A DNA stretch of 62,126 nucleotides, from IMG/VR virus record IMGVR_UViG_3300045996_000468, positions 1 to 62,126 of that record; one strand, 5' to 3'. Under the pieces are notes generated by a model, which saw only the letters and a list, made by a program, of their open reading frames with translations, did no database searches and was not told where the DNA came from. The position numbers were made by a program, and so were the translations under genes. Of the stretch, positions 26,883 through 35,550 are shown piece after piece. This DNA comes from a virus. The stretch's first letter is position 1; each line of letters opens with the position of its first letter.

Positions 26883-27503
26883 ATGTTCTGCCCGACGATC
26901 GAACAAACTCTAGACGCGGTGCTGAAGTTGCTGCCGCGCGGTCGCGCGTGGCAGACGAACGAAGGCTTGCCGAAGTCGCCTAGCATTCTGTGGCAGTTCT
27001 GGCGCGCCTATGCGGACGTTGCGCAATTCTTCGTCGATACGATCTGCGCGCTTCGATTGGAATTCTGGTGTTCAACGCACAGCCAGACGCATCCCGAATG
27101 GCTGATCGAGTATGGCTTGCCCGATGCGTGCGATCCGTTTCCTGATCTATGCACGAAGGTCGCGGCGATCGGCGGCACGCGCTGCGAATACTATCAAGAG
27201 ATTGCCGCGCGCATGGGCTGGTCGATCATCTGCGAAGACGCGCGCGTGTCGTGCGGAAGTCGCGCCGGCTGTTCGCGCGCAGGCGTCGCGCGCACGGGCT
27301 CGACACAAAATCATGCAGCGCTGCGCATCGTCGTGCTGATCGATGAAAGCGAAGCGCTCGATCAGAATTATCGGAAGGTGCCGCGCGCTGGTCGCATGCG
27401 TTCAGGAACGCAAAGCGGCTGCGGCCCGAACTTCTCCGATCTGAAGTGCATCCTGACGCGCGTCATTCACGCGGAAATTCTCACCATCTATGAGGGGCGG
27501 TAA
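26883..27503 (+). CDS. Baseplate protein (Mu gp48-like)
   Basis: 206 residues. The N-terminal LLPRGRAWQ and the Cys-rich C-terminal half (CEYYQEIAARMGWSIICED) match the gp48/DUF2313 family, which links the wedge to fibres. It is followed by fibre genes, as in Mu. Confidence 0.88.
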   Translation: MFCPTIEQTLDAVLKLLPRGRAWQTNEGLPKSPSILWQFWRAYADVAQFFVDTICALRLEFWCSTHSQTHPEWLIEYGLPDACDPFPDLCTKVAAIGGTRCEYYQEIAARMGWSIICEDARVSCGSRAGCSRAGVARTGSTQNHAALRIVVLIDESEALDQNYRKVPRAGRMRSGTQSGCGPNFSDLKCILTRVIHAEILTIYEGR

Positions 27504-27506
27504 ACT

Positions 27507-28580
27507 ATGGCTTATGATCTTGGCGGACCAACCACCGGCAATCTCGGCACGACGATCCGGCCGGGCGAGACGCGCGCAGCAAGCGCGCTCGATACGTGGT
27601 TTCAGGATTGCACGACGCCGGATGCCGAAGACGGCACGATGTTCGCATCCGCCATCTTCAATGAATGGCTGGCATGGATGCGCGAAATCGCGCGCGTCAA
27701 CGGCAACACGGGCGGCGGCTCGCCGGTTGTCGCAGAAGCGCTGAACGATGATGCGCTGCTGCTCAATGCGATCCGGCATTTGATCCAGCGCGGCCAGCCA
27801 TCCTACGCCGTCGACAGCGGCACGGCCGACGCGCTTGTCGTCACGCTCACGCCAGCGCTTGCCGAATACAAGGCGGGCGGTCAGCCGATCTGGATTAAGA
27901 AAAGCGCACTCGCGAACGCGACGACGACGCCGACCGTCAACATCAACGGCCTTGGCGCGAAGACGATCACCAACGTTGACGGCACCGCGCTCGATATCGG
28001 CCAGCTTGCGGCAGACGTTGCGTTCTCCGTCGTCTATGACGGCACGAACATGCGCATTGCGTCCGCGCCGCGCCCGGCAACGAAGACGGAAGCGGAAGCC
28101 GGCGTCTTGACTGGCGCTTACATTTCGCCGGCCACGCTGTTCAATCGACGCACGCCGTATTTCTTCGCGACCGGCAGCGTGTCGCAAAGCATCCCGGATA
28201 ACGCGGATACGAAGGTCACAAATCTCGACACGCTGTCGTCCAGCTACTTCAACACCGGATCGTCGTATGCGGCCGACACGTTCACGTGCGGCGCAAAGGA
28301 TGCTGGCGCATGGCTGTTCACCGGCTATTCCGCGCTCACGCTCGCCACTCCATCGGCCGGCGGCAAAGACTATCGCGCGGCGATCTGGAAGAATGGCGTC
28401 GGCGCGTCGTTCATGTCGTCCTATATCAGCGAAGCGTCGACTTACGGCATCATCGTTTCAACGCCGCTGATCGTCGCGGCCGGCGATACGATCGATCTGC
28501 GCGTGTTCCAGAACACCGGCACTAACCGCAACATCGGCGCGACGCAACTCGTCGGCGTTCGCCTCTCGGGCACGGTGTAA
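27507..28580 (+). CDS. Tail fibre protein
   Basis: 357 residues. It follows gp48, the usual fibre position. Residues 90-185 have a repeated Ala/Thr-rich beta pattern; the C-terminal 130 residues look like a compact beta jelly-roll (GYSALTLATPS..., ending RVFQNTG...LVGVRLSGTV) as in C1q-like receptor domains. It is a likely host-recognition protein. No chaperone gene is obvious next to it. Confidence 0.8.
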   Translation: MAYDLGGPTTGNLGTTIRPGETRAASALDTWFQDCTTPDAEDGTMFASAIFNEWLAWMREIARVNGNTGGGSPVVAEALNDDALLLNAIRHLIQRGQPSYAVDSGTADALVVTLTPALAEYKAGGQPIWIKKSALANATTTPTVNINGLGAKTITNVDGTALDIGQLAADVAFSVVYDGTNMRIASAPRPATKTEAEAGVLTGAYISPATLFNRRTPYFFATGSVSQSIPDNADTKVTNLDTLSSSYFNTGSSYAADTFTCGAKDAGAWLFTGYSALTLATPSAGGKDYRAAIWKNGVGASFMSSYISEASTYGIIVSTPLIVAAGDTIDLRVFQNTGTNRNIGATQLVGVRLSGTV

Positions 28581-28582
28581 GC

Positions 28583-29392
28583 ATGCCGCTGATCATCAAC
28601 GATCCGAACACGACGCAAGCGCTGTCGTCCGATATCGTGAACTCGACGCCGAACGGTGCCGCGATCATCATCGGGCCGAACGCGCACAATACGCGTGTGA
28701 TCGTCGATCGACAGGTCGTCAATCACGGCGCGCTGCCGATCAACGATGCTTCGGTCGGCATTCTCATTCAAGGCGCGTCGAACGTGACGCTGATCGGGCA
28801 CGGCGGGTATCTCGCCGGCTTCAAGTATGGCGTTGCAGCCAGCGCGCCATCTTTCCGAACGACGGTGCGCGGGCTCACGATCCGCGACAGCCGCGCGTCG
28901 GCAATCACGCATGTTGGCGATCGCTTGACGGTGCGCGACTGTGAAATCGAGGAAGTCGGCGGCGCGTCGCTCAACGTGTTCGGCACAGAATTTTTCTATG
29001 GCATCCGATCAATGGGGCGGCGGCCGACGATCATCAACAACGTCATTCGCAACGTCGTCTGCCCGGTGTGGGAAGCGGTCGGCATTTCATCCGACAGTCG
29101 CGGCGAGCGCGGCGTGATCAAAGGCAACTCGCTGATCAACGACGAACTTGCGACCGGGCTCACGCCTCATAATCTTCATCACTCATGGGGCATATGGGTC
29201 GGTGACGAGCCCGGCTTCGACGAAGACTTGAACATCACACACAACTTGCTGCGCAACTGGCAAACCGGCTTCGGCTTGGCGGGCAACTCGCAAGGCATTC
29301 TTGGCGTGTCGAATGTTCTCGCCGGCTTCGAGACCGCAGCGAACAACATTCCTGATCACTGGCATCCGGGTTGGCCGGGCGATCCGGACTGA
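28583..29392 (+). CDS. Parallel beta-helix tailspike-like protein
   Basis: 269 residues. Short repeating turns (NVTLIGHGGY, VRGLTIRDS, LTVRDCEIEEV, PTIINNVIRNV, NITHNLL) fit a right-handed parallel beta-helix like pectate lyases and phage depolymerases. Candidate acidic and His residues are scattered, so catalysis cannot be judged. It may bind or cut a surface polysaccharide. Confidence 0.7.
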   Translation: MPLIINDPNTTQALSSDIVNSTPNGAAIIIGPNAHNTRVIVDRQVVNHGALPINDASVGILIQGASNVTLIGHGGYLAGFKYGVAASAPSFRTTVRGLTIRDSRASAITHVGDRLTVRDCEIEEVGGASLNVFGTEFFYGIRSMGRRPTIINNVIRNVVCPVWEAVGISSDSRGERGVIKGNSLINDELATGLTPHNLHHSWGIWVGDEPGFDEDLNITHNLLRNWQTGFGLAGNSQGILGVSNVLAGFETAANNIPDHWHPGWPGDPD

Positions 29393-29413
29393 CACAACGA
29401 AGGGGCGGGGGCC

Positions 29414-30322
29414 ATGAACTTCATCGGATCAGGAAAGCGGATCAACGATTGGGATATTCCGCGCATCGGCCACACGATCGGCGTCGGTGAAGACGAAATT
29501 CATGCGTTCATGGAAGTCGAAGCGGGAAGCAGCGGCTTCGATCGACAAAACCGTTTGAAGATGCTGTTCGAACCGCTGTGGTTTTATCGGCATCTAACAC
29601 CGGACGGCTTGAAGGGTCGGCCGAAGCCGAACACGCCGGCCGGCAATGCGATGCTGGTCAACCGCGCGCGCGCCGTGTCGCTCGGGCTCGCGTCACCGAC
29701 GCGGCCCATGAGCTATCCGCCGGAAAGCTACACGCGCTTGCATGCGGCCATGGCAATCGACGAGACGGCCGCGCTGCTGTCGGCGTCTTGGGGCCTTGGT
29801 CAGATCATGGGCTTCAATCATCGCGTCGTCGGCTACTCGACCGTGCAGGCAATGATTGCAGCGTTCTGCGCCGACGAAGCGAACCAGCTTCAGGCGATCG
29901 TCGACTACCTGATCGCCAACAAACTTGACGACGATCTTCGCGCGCACAACTGGCGCAGTCTCGCGCGCGGCTACAACGGCGAGGGATACGAGCGCGACGG
30001 CTATCACATCAAACTGGCGAACGCCTATGCGAAGTGGTCGCGCATTCCCGACACGCCATGGAAGCCGGGACAGGTCACGCCGACGCATCGGCCGGTCATT
30101 GTTTCACGTGAAACAATGGCGACAGGTGGCGTGACTTCCGGCGGCGCGACCATGGGCACCGGCAAGCCTGTAGGCGCGCCCGTGGACACGATGGCGACGG
30201 GGCCGGTGGCAAATAAGCCGGCCGCCGCGCCGTCGAATGTGGGGCCGCCTGTGCGCGATGGCGGCGGCTTCTGGTCGAATATCTTCGGCTCGATCGCGGG
30301 AGCGTTCAAAAGTAAAGCCTGA
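29414..30322 (+). CDS. Endolysin: N-acetylmuramidase
   Basis: 302 residues. Residues 20-210 match the phage N-acetylmuramidase domain (DUF3380): a Glu in MEVEAGSSGF (Glu34 or Glu36; Glu36 is likely catalytic), ASWGLGQIMG, and LARGYNGEGY. It cleaves peptidoglycan at the end of infection. The C-terminal 70 residues are a low-complexity Gly/Pro/Ala tail ending in SIAGAFKSKA. No signal peptide is visible, so a holin is expected, and two membrane-protein genes follow. Confidence 0.88.
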   Translation: MNFIGSGKRINDWDIPRIGHTIGVGEDEIHAFMEVEAGSSGFDRQNRLKMLFEPLWFYRHLTPDGLKGRPKPNTPAGNAMLVNRARAVSLGLASPTRPMSYPPESYTRLHAAMAIDETAALLSASWGLGQIMGFNHRVVGYSTVQAMIAAFCADEANQLQAIVDYLIANKLDDDLRAHNWRSLARGYNGEGYERDGYHIKLANAYAKWSRIPDTPWKPGQVTPTHRPVIVSRETMATGGVTSGGATMGTGKPVGAPVDTMATGPVANKPAAAPSNVGPPVRDGGGFWSNIFGSIAGAFKSKA

Positions 30323-30363
30323 AGTTGCATGCGGGATCTTGGGGTTCAACCAATGGGGGCAAA

Positions 30364-30732
30364 ATGTTTCTAAATCCGATCTGGTCGTTCATGCTGATCG
30401 CGCTCGCAGCCGGCGTCTATGCCGGGTATGTGCGGCCGCGCCTTCGCGCCATGATGCCGAACCTGTACGCCGACTTTGACAGCGCATGGGCGCGGGCTTG
30501 GGCGATCGTCACCAAGTTCAAGAAAACGTTCGCCGTCATTGCCGGCATCGTCATCACGGCGCTGCCTGACATTCTTGTGCAGTTCACGCCGCTCGACTTC
30601 TCGAAGTTCTTGCCGGAAGGCCATGGGCATTGGGCGGCGATTGTCGGGCCGACGATCACCGCAATCGTTCTGATCATGCGCGGCATCGAAGCGGCGAACG
30701 CCGCGAAGGATGCTTCGAAGACGGGCGGTTGA
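30364..30732 (+). CDS. Membrane protein, holin candidate
   Basis: 122 residues from ATG 30364 (GGGGG 6 bp before; a TTG at 30325 is less likely). It has about three hydrophobic segments (residues 5-20, 50-70 and 88-105) and a charged end. Its position right after the endolysin fits a holin. TGATG-type overlap with the next gene. Confidence 0.55.
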   Translation: MFLNPIWSFMLIALAAGVYAGYVRPRLRAMMPNLYADFDSAWARAWAIVTKFKKTFAVIAGIVITALPDILVQFTPLDFSKFLPEGHGHWAAIVGPTITAIVLIMRGIEAANAAKDASKTGG

Positions 30733-31178
30733 TGATGTTCGGCTTCCTGACTGCGCTGCCGATCGTCGGCAAGGCGTTCAGCTTCATCGTCGACAAGATC
30801 GGCGGCTTCTATCTGCAAAAGCGCGCGCAGGATTTGCAGGCGGCGAACTCGCATGAGGCGAAGGTCGTCGAAATCGTCAAGCGCGTTCACGATCTTGACG
30901 AGCGCGAAGCCGAATTGAACGCGCAGCAAAACGCGATCGACAGCGGCGGCGGCTTCTATCAGTACGGGCCACGATCGACAATCGGATGGATCGTGACAAT
31001 CCTGCTTGGCAAGGTTCTGCTTTGGGATTTGGCGTTTCATCAATGGACTGGCGGGTGGACGCCGAACCCGCAACCGGCGATCTGGCAAATCATCATGCTT
31101 GTGATCGTCGCATTCTTCGGCACGCGATCAATTGAGAAAGTCAGCACACTGATCGCTCGCTTATTCAGTGGGAAGTGA
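30732..31178 (+). CDS. Membrane protein with coiled coil, lysis candidate
   Basis: 148 residues from ATG 30732. A hydrophobic N-terminus, a charged helical middle (about 25-75, HEAKVVEIVKRVHDLDEREAEL), then two membrane segments (about 84-105 and 118-135). It could be a second holin or antiholin. It overlaps the previous stop. Confidence 0.55.
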   Translation: MMFGFLTALPIVGKAFSFIVDKIGGFYLQKRAQDLQAANSHEAKVVEIVKRVHDLDEREAELNAQQNAIDSGGGFYQYGPRSTIGWIVTILLGKVLLWDLAFHQWTGGWTPNPQPAIWQIIMLVIVAFFGTRSIEKVSTLIARLFSGK

Positions 31179-31179
31179 A

Positions 31180-31404
31180 ATGGACTTGACGCAATGGCTG
31201 GACAAAGGCGGCTTAATGTTCGCAATCGGCTTGCTGGTGTATCTGCTGAAGAAAGCGGACGACCGGACGGACGCGGAGCGCGCGCACAACGTTACTATCC
31301 AGAAAGAGCGGGTCGACGAAGCCCGATCGATGCAAGCGAGCATCGATCGGAACACGCAGGCGATCGAAACGTTGACGCATGCGGTTGCCAACCGAAAGCC
31401 CTGA
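31180..31404 (+). CDS. Small protein with N-terminal membrane anchor
   Basis: 74 residues: one membrane segment (about 12-27, LMFAIGLLVYLL), then a charged coiled coil. This topology is like an inner-membrane spanin or an anchored regulator of lysis. It follows the holin candidates. Confidence 0.55.
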   Translation: MDLTQWLDKGGLMFAIGLLVYLLKKADDRTDAERAHNVTIQKERVDEARSMQASIDRNTQAIETLTHAVANRKP

Positions 31405-31415
31405 AGGGGCCAATC

Positions 31416-31619
31416 ATGAACTTCGTCCGCAAGCTGTTTCGAATGTTCTTCGGTGACACGCCAGCCGAACGGCTGGAATGCGTCGCTGCGGAACGACAGG
31501 TCAAGGAAGTGCTGGCGGACTTGCATGAAAGCCGGCGAAAGAATGCGCACGCTTCCGCCGTGTTGACGCGATTGATCCGCGCCAAGCAGACGCACAGCGG
31601 CGGAATTGATTTTTCCTGA
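31416..31619 (+). CDS. Hypothetical last gene of the late operon
   Basis: 67 residues from ATG 31416 (AAGGGG before it). Basic N-terminus, helical middle. Its stop abuts the stop of the opposing gene (31620), leaving no intergenic space. Function unknown. Confidence 0.55.
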   Translation: MNFVRKLFRMFFGDTPAERLECVAAERQVKEVLADLHESRRKNAHASAVLTRLIRAKQTHSGGIDFS

Positions 31620-31814
31620 TCATCGCTTGACGTAGTGCGCTGCGCGCTGCGCGTCGCGCGTCGTCGGATCATCACCGGGCTTCGGATTGTCGTCGGTGTG
31701 ATACTTCAGCAGTTCGATCGCGCGATGCACGCGCTTAAGCGTTGATAGCGGCAGCGTCTTCAGTGCTGCCGCTATTTCTTTTTCGAGTGATGCGCGCTCG
31801 CGATCTTCGGTCAA
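31620..31814 (-). CDS. Hypothetical helical protein, TTG start
   Basis: 64 residues from a TTG at 31814 that overlaps the previous stop (TTGA); longer readings upstream look unlike a protein. Mostly charged helix. The + strand terminator for the late operon lies inside this gene. Confidence 0.45.
   Translation of the reverse strand: MTEDRERASLEKEIAAALKTLPLSTLKRVHRAIELLKYHTDDNPKPGDDPTTRDAQRAAHYVKR
31745..31784 (+). terminator. Late-operon terminator inside an opposing gene
   Basis: An 11-bp perfect stem (ATAGCGGCAGC, 31745-31755, with 31765-31775) followed on the + strand by TTCTTTTTC. It lies 126 bp past the last rightward gene, within the coding sequence of the leftward gene 31620-31814. 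Confidence 0.8.
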
Positions 31815-32017
31815 GGATTTTGCTTCTGTGTGGCGGCCTGTCGTTCGTCTCGCAGGAAACCGATGCCGTATTCGCAACCAACGCAAACCTTGCGCCGGTC
31901 AGCGCCCCATCCAGAAGTAGCTTTACCTACCGCTAGGTCGCCGTCCTTGACGTAGCATGGCGTCATTTCAGATTTTGCTCTGGGGCACTTTGCCATAGGT
32001 TCTAACTTTCGCTTCAT
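31811..32017 (-). CDS. Small Cys protein, zinc-binding candidate
   Basis: 68 residues from ATG 32017, which has GGAG 9 bp upstream; an internal ATG (31996) lacks one. Four Cys in the pattern C-x9-C ... C-x2-C suggest a zinc site. Function unknown. Confidence 0.6.
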   Translation of the reverse strand: MKRKLEPMAKCPRAKSEMTPCYVKDGDLAVGKATSGWGADRRKVCVGCEYGIGFLRDERQAATQKQNP

Positions 32018-32052
32018 CCTGCCTCACTCCTTCAATTCCGCGCTGGAAATAA

Positions 32053-32253
32053 TCAGATGCGACGCTTCGGAAAGCGATCCACCTTCTGAACCTTGACCCT
32101 GACCATTTGCCATCCCGACTTGCGCGCGACTTCCCAACCGCCGCCGTTGAACCATTCGGCGATGTTGGCTTTCACATCAACTCGGCGACGACCGATAACG
32201 CGGAAGCCCGCTGGGTCACTCCAAAGCGCCCACATGTATTCAGGCTTCTTCAT
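32053..32253 (-). CDS. Hypothetical basic protein
   Basis: 66 residues from ATG 32253 (GGAGCAAGG upstream). Trp-rich and strongly basic at the C-terminus. It overlaps the next gene upstream by 14 bp. No family recognised. Confidence 0.6.
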   Translation of the reverse strand: MKKPEYMWALWSDPAGFRVIGRRRVDVKANIAEWFNGGGWEVARKSGWQMVRVKVQKVDRFPKRRI

Positions 32254-32560
32254 TTGCAGCCTTGCTCCCATGGGAGATATCGCGCGGCGGTCTAAGCGTT
32301 CGTGTCCATCCGCTCGTCGACCAACCCCGCTGCCACATGAACGCGCAGTAGGCGGCGACATCGAGGGGATCGCCTTTCGAGATGTGCTCATGGAGTTGGC
32401 CCCGGCACTGGTTCTGCCAGTCATCAGTTAGCCAGCCGTTGGTGTAGCCATACTTGATCTCGGCTGCGTGCAGCTTGTCCGCCAGCGCGTTAGCGAACTC
32501 GTGTACGAGTTTGGCCGTATCGGGGTGGAGGCCGCGAGCTTCGTAATCTGCTTGGCTCAT
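32240..32560 (-). CDS. Conserved phage protein of unknown function
   Basis: 106 residues from ATG 32560 (GGAGTGCGG upstream). The segment HISKGDPLDVAAYCAFMWQRGW is a pattern I recognise from many tailed-phage proteins of unknown role, usually encoded among early genes. Helical. Confidence 0.7.
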   Translation of the reverse strand: MSQADYEARGLHPDTAKLVHEFANALADKLHAAEIKYGYTNGWLTDDWQNQCRGQLHEHISKGDPLDVAAYCAFMWQRGWSTSGWTRTLRPPRDISHGSKAANEEA

Positions 32561-32581
32561 GTCCGCACTCCTCATTCGCGG

Positions 32582-32875
32582 TTAGGAATTGCCGAGCGCT
32601 GCGCCTTCGCAGAAGGCCTGACGCAGCGCCTTGTGTTCCGGTGTGTCATCAGGCCACCTGTAGCAGGCGACCTCTGAGGCGCTGAGCGCGCGTTGGGCGC
32701 CCTCGCTACGAGCGGTGAGGGCATCTACAAACAGCTTCGCCTCAGCACAGCCGGCTTCCTCGTCGTCATCCATAAAGTACACGCTGGCAACAACGCGGTC
32801 AGGCGCTCGGACGACAAAGCAAGGATGAACGTCGTGCTCGTAGTGCAACGGACCGTCGATTTCAAAAACTGCCAT
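32582..32875 (-). CDS. Hypothetical acidic protein
   Basis: 97 residues with AAAGGTGAG before ATG 32875. Acidic (PI region around EIDGPLHYEHD, DDDEEAG). No recognised family. Confidence 0.7.
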   Translation of the reverse strand: MAVFEIDGPLHYEHDVHPCFVVRAPDRVVASVYFMDDDEEAGCAEAKLFVDALTARSEGAQRALSASEVACYRWPDDTPEHKALRQAFCEGAALGNS

Positions 32876-32906
32876 GTCTCACCTTTTCGACGTTTCCCAA
32901 TGATTT

Positions 32907-32935
32907 GCGGGCTGCGCAATCGCGTCGCAGCCCGC
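32907..32935 (-). other. Strong hairpin after recT
   Basis: A perfect 10-bp stem (GCGGGCTGCG with its complement, 9-nt loop) in the 73-bp gap after the RecT gene. No T-run follows on the leftward strand (AAATCATTG), so it is more likely an RNA-stability or processing element than an intrinsic terminator. Confidence 0.5.
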
Positions 32936-32948
32936 GCGTGAAGTTTAT

Positions 32949-33905
32949 CTATTCTTGCGGTTGCGCGTGCGCTTCGTTGAATGCCTCACGATACGCGGAC
33001 AGTTCGTCGCTTCCCCACGTGTCGGGCATGTCTTCGATCGGGCGGTTGATGTTTGCAGCACCGTCCGCCTTGCCTTGTTCGCGCGCTTTCTCGATCTGCT
33101 CGCGCGCTGCGGCTTGTTCTGCCGTCTCGCCTTCGATCACCGTCGCCTTTGCCGACTTCGCAACGTCAGCGATCTGATCTTCGACGTTCTTTGCGTCGAA
33201 GCCCTTCGCGCCGCCGCGCACAGTGCGGCGTCTGTTGTTCTGAAGGCGCTCGACCAGCGCGTTCGCTTGCGTTGCCTGTTCAGCCGGCGGCGTCGGCGTC
33301 ACGTCGCGCGGCTCGTTCGGCAATTCCTCTTCGGCATAGATGCCAAGGATCACGTCGGGGCAATACATGCGCGCCCAATCGCGTGTTGTGTCATAGAAGA
33401 GCGCAAGTTCTGGCTTCGCCGTCCACAGTGGCGAGCCTTTCGGCTGGCCGCCGATCTTCAGTCGCGCCTTCGCCAGAACTTCCGACGTGACTTCGTGCGG
33501 CGTGTCTTCGCCTTTGAACGTGCCCCACACTTTGCAGCGACGCTGATCGCCTTCGCCAATAATCTCATGACGAAGCCGGCCCTTCAGCGGCGCGCGCGCT
33601 TCGACGATCGCGTGAATAAGCTGGCTTTCATACGCGATGCGATCGTTGACGAAATAGCTTTTGTTCGCGACGGCGAACGGCGACATGCGCCATTCCAGCG
33701 CTTGAACGCAGACGGCGAGACATGCGCCGGGTTCGCCGCGAAGATGCGGCGGCACCGCGCCTTTCGCGACGGCCATCATCTTTGCGAATTCCATCACGTC
33801 GCCCATGGACGTGAACTGAACGCCGCCGATCTGTTCGGATATGGCGACGGCGCTCGATCGAGCAACGTCAATGCGTCGTTCCAACTCTTCAACGTTCGCG
33901 GGCAT
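32949..33905 (-). CDS. recT: RecT-family single-strand annealing protein
   Basis: 318 residues from ATG 33905, overlapping the upstream stop (TAATG). The segment PHLRGEPGACLAVCVQALEW, then MSPFAVANKSYFVNDRIAYESQLIHA, is the RecT signature (about residues 50-100). It anneals complementary single strands during recombination and pairs with the exonuclease encoded two genes upstream. The C-terminal 80 residues are an acidic low-complexity tail. Confidence 0.92.
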   Translation of the reverse strand: MPANVEELERRIDVARSSAVAISEQIGGVQFTSMGDVMEFAKMMAVAKGAVPPHLRGEPGACLAVCVQALEWRMSPFAVANKSYFVNDRIAYESQLIHAIVEARAPLKGRLRHEIIGEGDQRRCKVWGTFKGEDTPHEVTSEVLAKARLKIGGQPKGSPLWTAKPELALFYDTTRDWARMYCPDVILGIYAEEELPNEPRDVTPTPPAEQATQANALVERLQNNRRRTVRGGAKGFDAKNVEDQIADVAKSAKATVIEGETAEQAAAREQIEKAREQGKADGAANINRPIEDMPDTWGSDELSAYREAFNEAHAQPQE

Positions 33906-34108
33906 TAGTCGCGGTCCTTTCTTCGGTGTTTTGGCTCGCCTTTTGCGACTTCCGCCGCTAGGCATCTGAATGAACAAAAATGCTTGGTGTTGTACCACGG
34001 ATGCATGGTCATGCTGTGATCGAGTGAGTAGCGGCCGCTATAGCCGTCGCGGTCGCTGTCGATTGTCTCGCCGCACGTGTCGCACGTCGTCACTGTCGTC
34101 GTCGTCAT
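33905..34108 (-). CDS. Zinc-ribbon-like small protein
   Basis: 67 residues from ATG 34108 (GGAGCGACG). Cys pairs CDTCGE near the N-terminus and CSFRC further on suggest one zinc site. It lies between the exonuclease and RecT genes and overlaps both, so it may assist recombination. Confidence 0.65.
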   Translation of the reverse strand: MTTTTVTTCDTCGETIDSDRDGYSGRYSLDHSMTMHPWYNTKHFCSFRCLAAEVAKGEPKHRRKDRD

Positions 34109-35061
34109 CGTCGCTCCTTTTTGTGATCGAAGCCTGCGATCTGAAGCCGCGCGTCGATCTGATCGCGCTGCCATGATGGCAGGAACATCGGGTGAATGTG
34201 CATGTTGCCCGGCATCGGCCAGTCGCGGTGGTCGATGCCGTGCCTGATCTGTCGCAACGCGTGGCGGTTCTGAAGCCGCCCGCGCGTCAAGTCGTCTTCG
34301 TCAACGACAATGATCCGCACGCAATGCGGCGGCTTGCTTTCGACGAAGACGAGATTAAACGATGTGAACTCCATCCCTAGAAGTTCGCAGCACTCCCACA
34401 CCAGCGCGCCTTGCTGGTGGTATCCGTTCGATCCGATCGCCGTCGCAATTCCATAGTCTGAAATATCGGCAATCGTTTTCAGGTCCGCGAAGTCGCCCGA
34501 CGTTGTCGGGATTGCGTCGGGGCGCGCGAGCAACAGCAGCCCGGTTTCAGGATCGCGCGCAACCATACTGCATTCGACTTCACCGCGCAGCAAATCCATT
34601 GCGGCGGGCCATGCTGCGATCGAGCGGCCGATGCCGACGATCGCTTCAAGTTCGCCGTCTTTCAGGATCGTGCGGCCGGCCTTGCGCTGCTCTTCGTTCC
34701 ACTCTTTGCATTCCGTGCGGTTGTTATTCCACGGAACGATGCCATCCTTTTCCGATCGCACCTTGTCGGGCTGACCGACGAACAGCGTCTTGAAGTGCGC
34801 TTCGCCTAACAGAAGATGATGCGTCGCGCGGCCTAAGATCATCGGCTTCGTCGCGTTGTCCTGCGCACGATTGGGATTGCATCGCCACTTGTGAAACATA
34901 TGGCGCGGGCTGTAAGCCCAGCACGTGCGCAAGTCGGACGACGACACGGCATGCGCCGCGCCGCAGAATTCCGCGCTGTGATAATCCTCGATCGCCACGC
35001 CGCCATAGATGCCCGGTGCAGCGATCGGCAGCTTAAACTTCCGTCTGATTTTGACCGGCAT
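34105..35061 (-). CDS. RecE-like PD-(D/E)XK exonuclease
   Basis: 318 residues from ATG 35061 (AAAAGGGGA upstream). RPDAIPTTSGDFADLKTI gives the nuclease core D ... D-x-K, and LGRATHHLLLGE is the upstream helix typical of phage RecE/DUF3799 nucleases. It resects double-stranded ends for RecT. ATGA overlap with the zinc-ribbon gene. Confidence 0.85.
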   Translation of the reverse strand: MPVKIRRKFKLPIAAPGIYGGVAIEDYHSAEFCGAAHAVSSSDLRTCWAYSPRHMFHKWRCNPNRAQDNATKPMILGRATHHLLLGEAHFKTLFVGQPDKVRSEKDGIVPWNNNRTECKEWNEEQRKAGRTILKDGELEAIVGIGRSIAAWPAAMDLLRGEVECSMVARDPETGLLLLARPDAIPTTSGDFADLKTIADISDYGIATAIGSNGYHQQGALVWECCELLGMEFTSFNLVFVESKPPHCVRIIVVDEDDLTRGRLQNRHALRQIRHGIDHRDWPMPGNMHIHPMFLPSWQRDQIDARLQIAGFDHKKERR

Positions 35062-35338
35062 CGTTGTCCCCTTTTCGCAGTTCATCGATGATGGCGGTCA
35101 GAAGCGCGATCATCTTGTCTTTGTGCTTTGCCGGCGTGCATAGCTCGTGAAAGAAAACGAGCAAACACATATAGCTCATGGCCGTCTTTTGCTTGTCGTC
35201 GTCGCCATCTTTGTAGAATTGCGGGATTAATCCAAGCACCATGCGCGCGGCGATCGCAAATGATTGCGCCATCGTCACGGGCGGGAATTCCAGAAACTCT
35301 TTTATCTCGGCAAGCTTGCTTTCGGTCTCGTCACTCAT
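35033..35338 (-). CDS. Hypothetical helical protein
   Basis: 101 residues, helical, with Met/Leu-rich centre. It overlaps the exonuclease gene by 29 bp and is ATGA-coupled to the gene upstream. Function unknown; possibly tied to recombination. Confidence 0.7.
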   Translation of the reverse strand: MSDETESKLAEIKEFLEFPPVTMAQSFAIAARMVLGLIPQFYKDGDDDKQKTAMSYMCLLVFFHELCTPAKHKDKMIALLTAIIDELRKGDNDAGQNQTEV

Positions 35339-35550
35339 TCTGTTTCCTTCGGGATGATGTAAACGATCTTGCTGTCCGGTCTGTTCATGATCCTGAAGCC
35401 TTCAGCCGGACAGCGGCGGCAGTGAAGGAAGATCGCCGGCACGACGCATCGATCGTGAAACGTCGTGCCCTTTCTCAAACGCTTGTGCGTGAAGTCGATA
35501 TAGCTCGCGCGCTCGCCGGTTGGCGTCCAGTCATGAGCGGCGCAGTTCAT
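35335..35550 (-). CDS. Small Cys protein
   Basis: 71 residues, ATGA-coupled downstream. Cys near residues 3, 35, 44 and 47 (CRRC) may bind metal. No family recognised. Confidence 0.65.
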   Translation of the reverse strand: MNCAAHDWTPTGERASYIDFTHKRLRKGTTFHDRCVVPAIFLHCRRCPAEGFRIMNRPDSKIVYIIPKETE

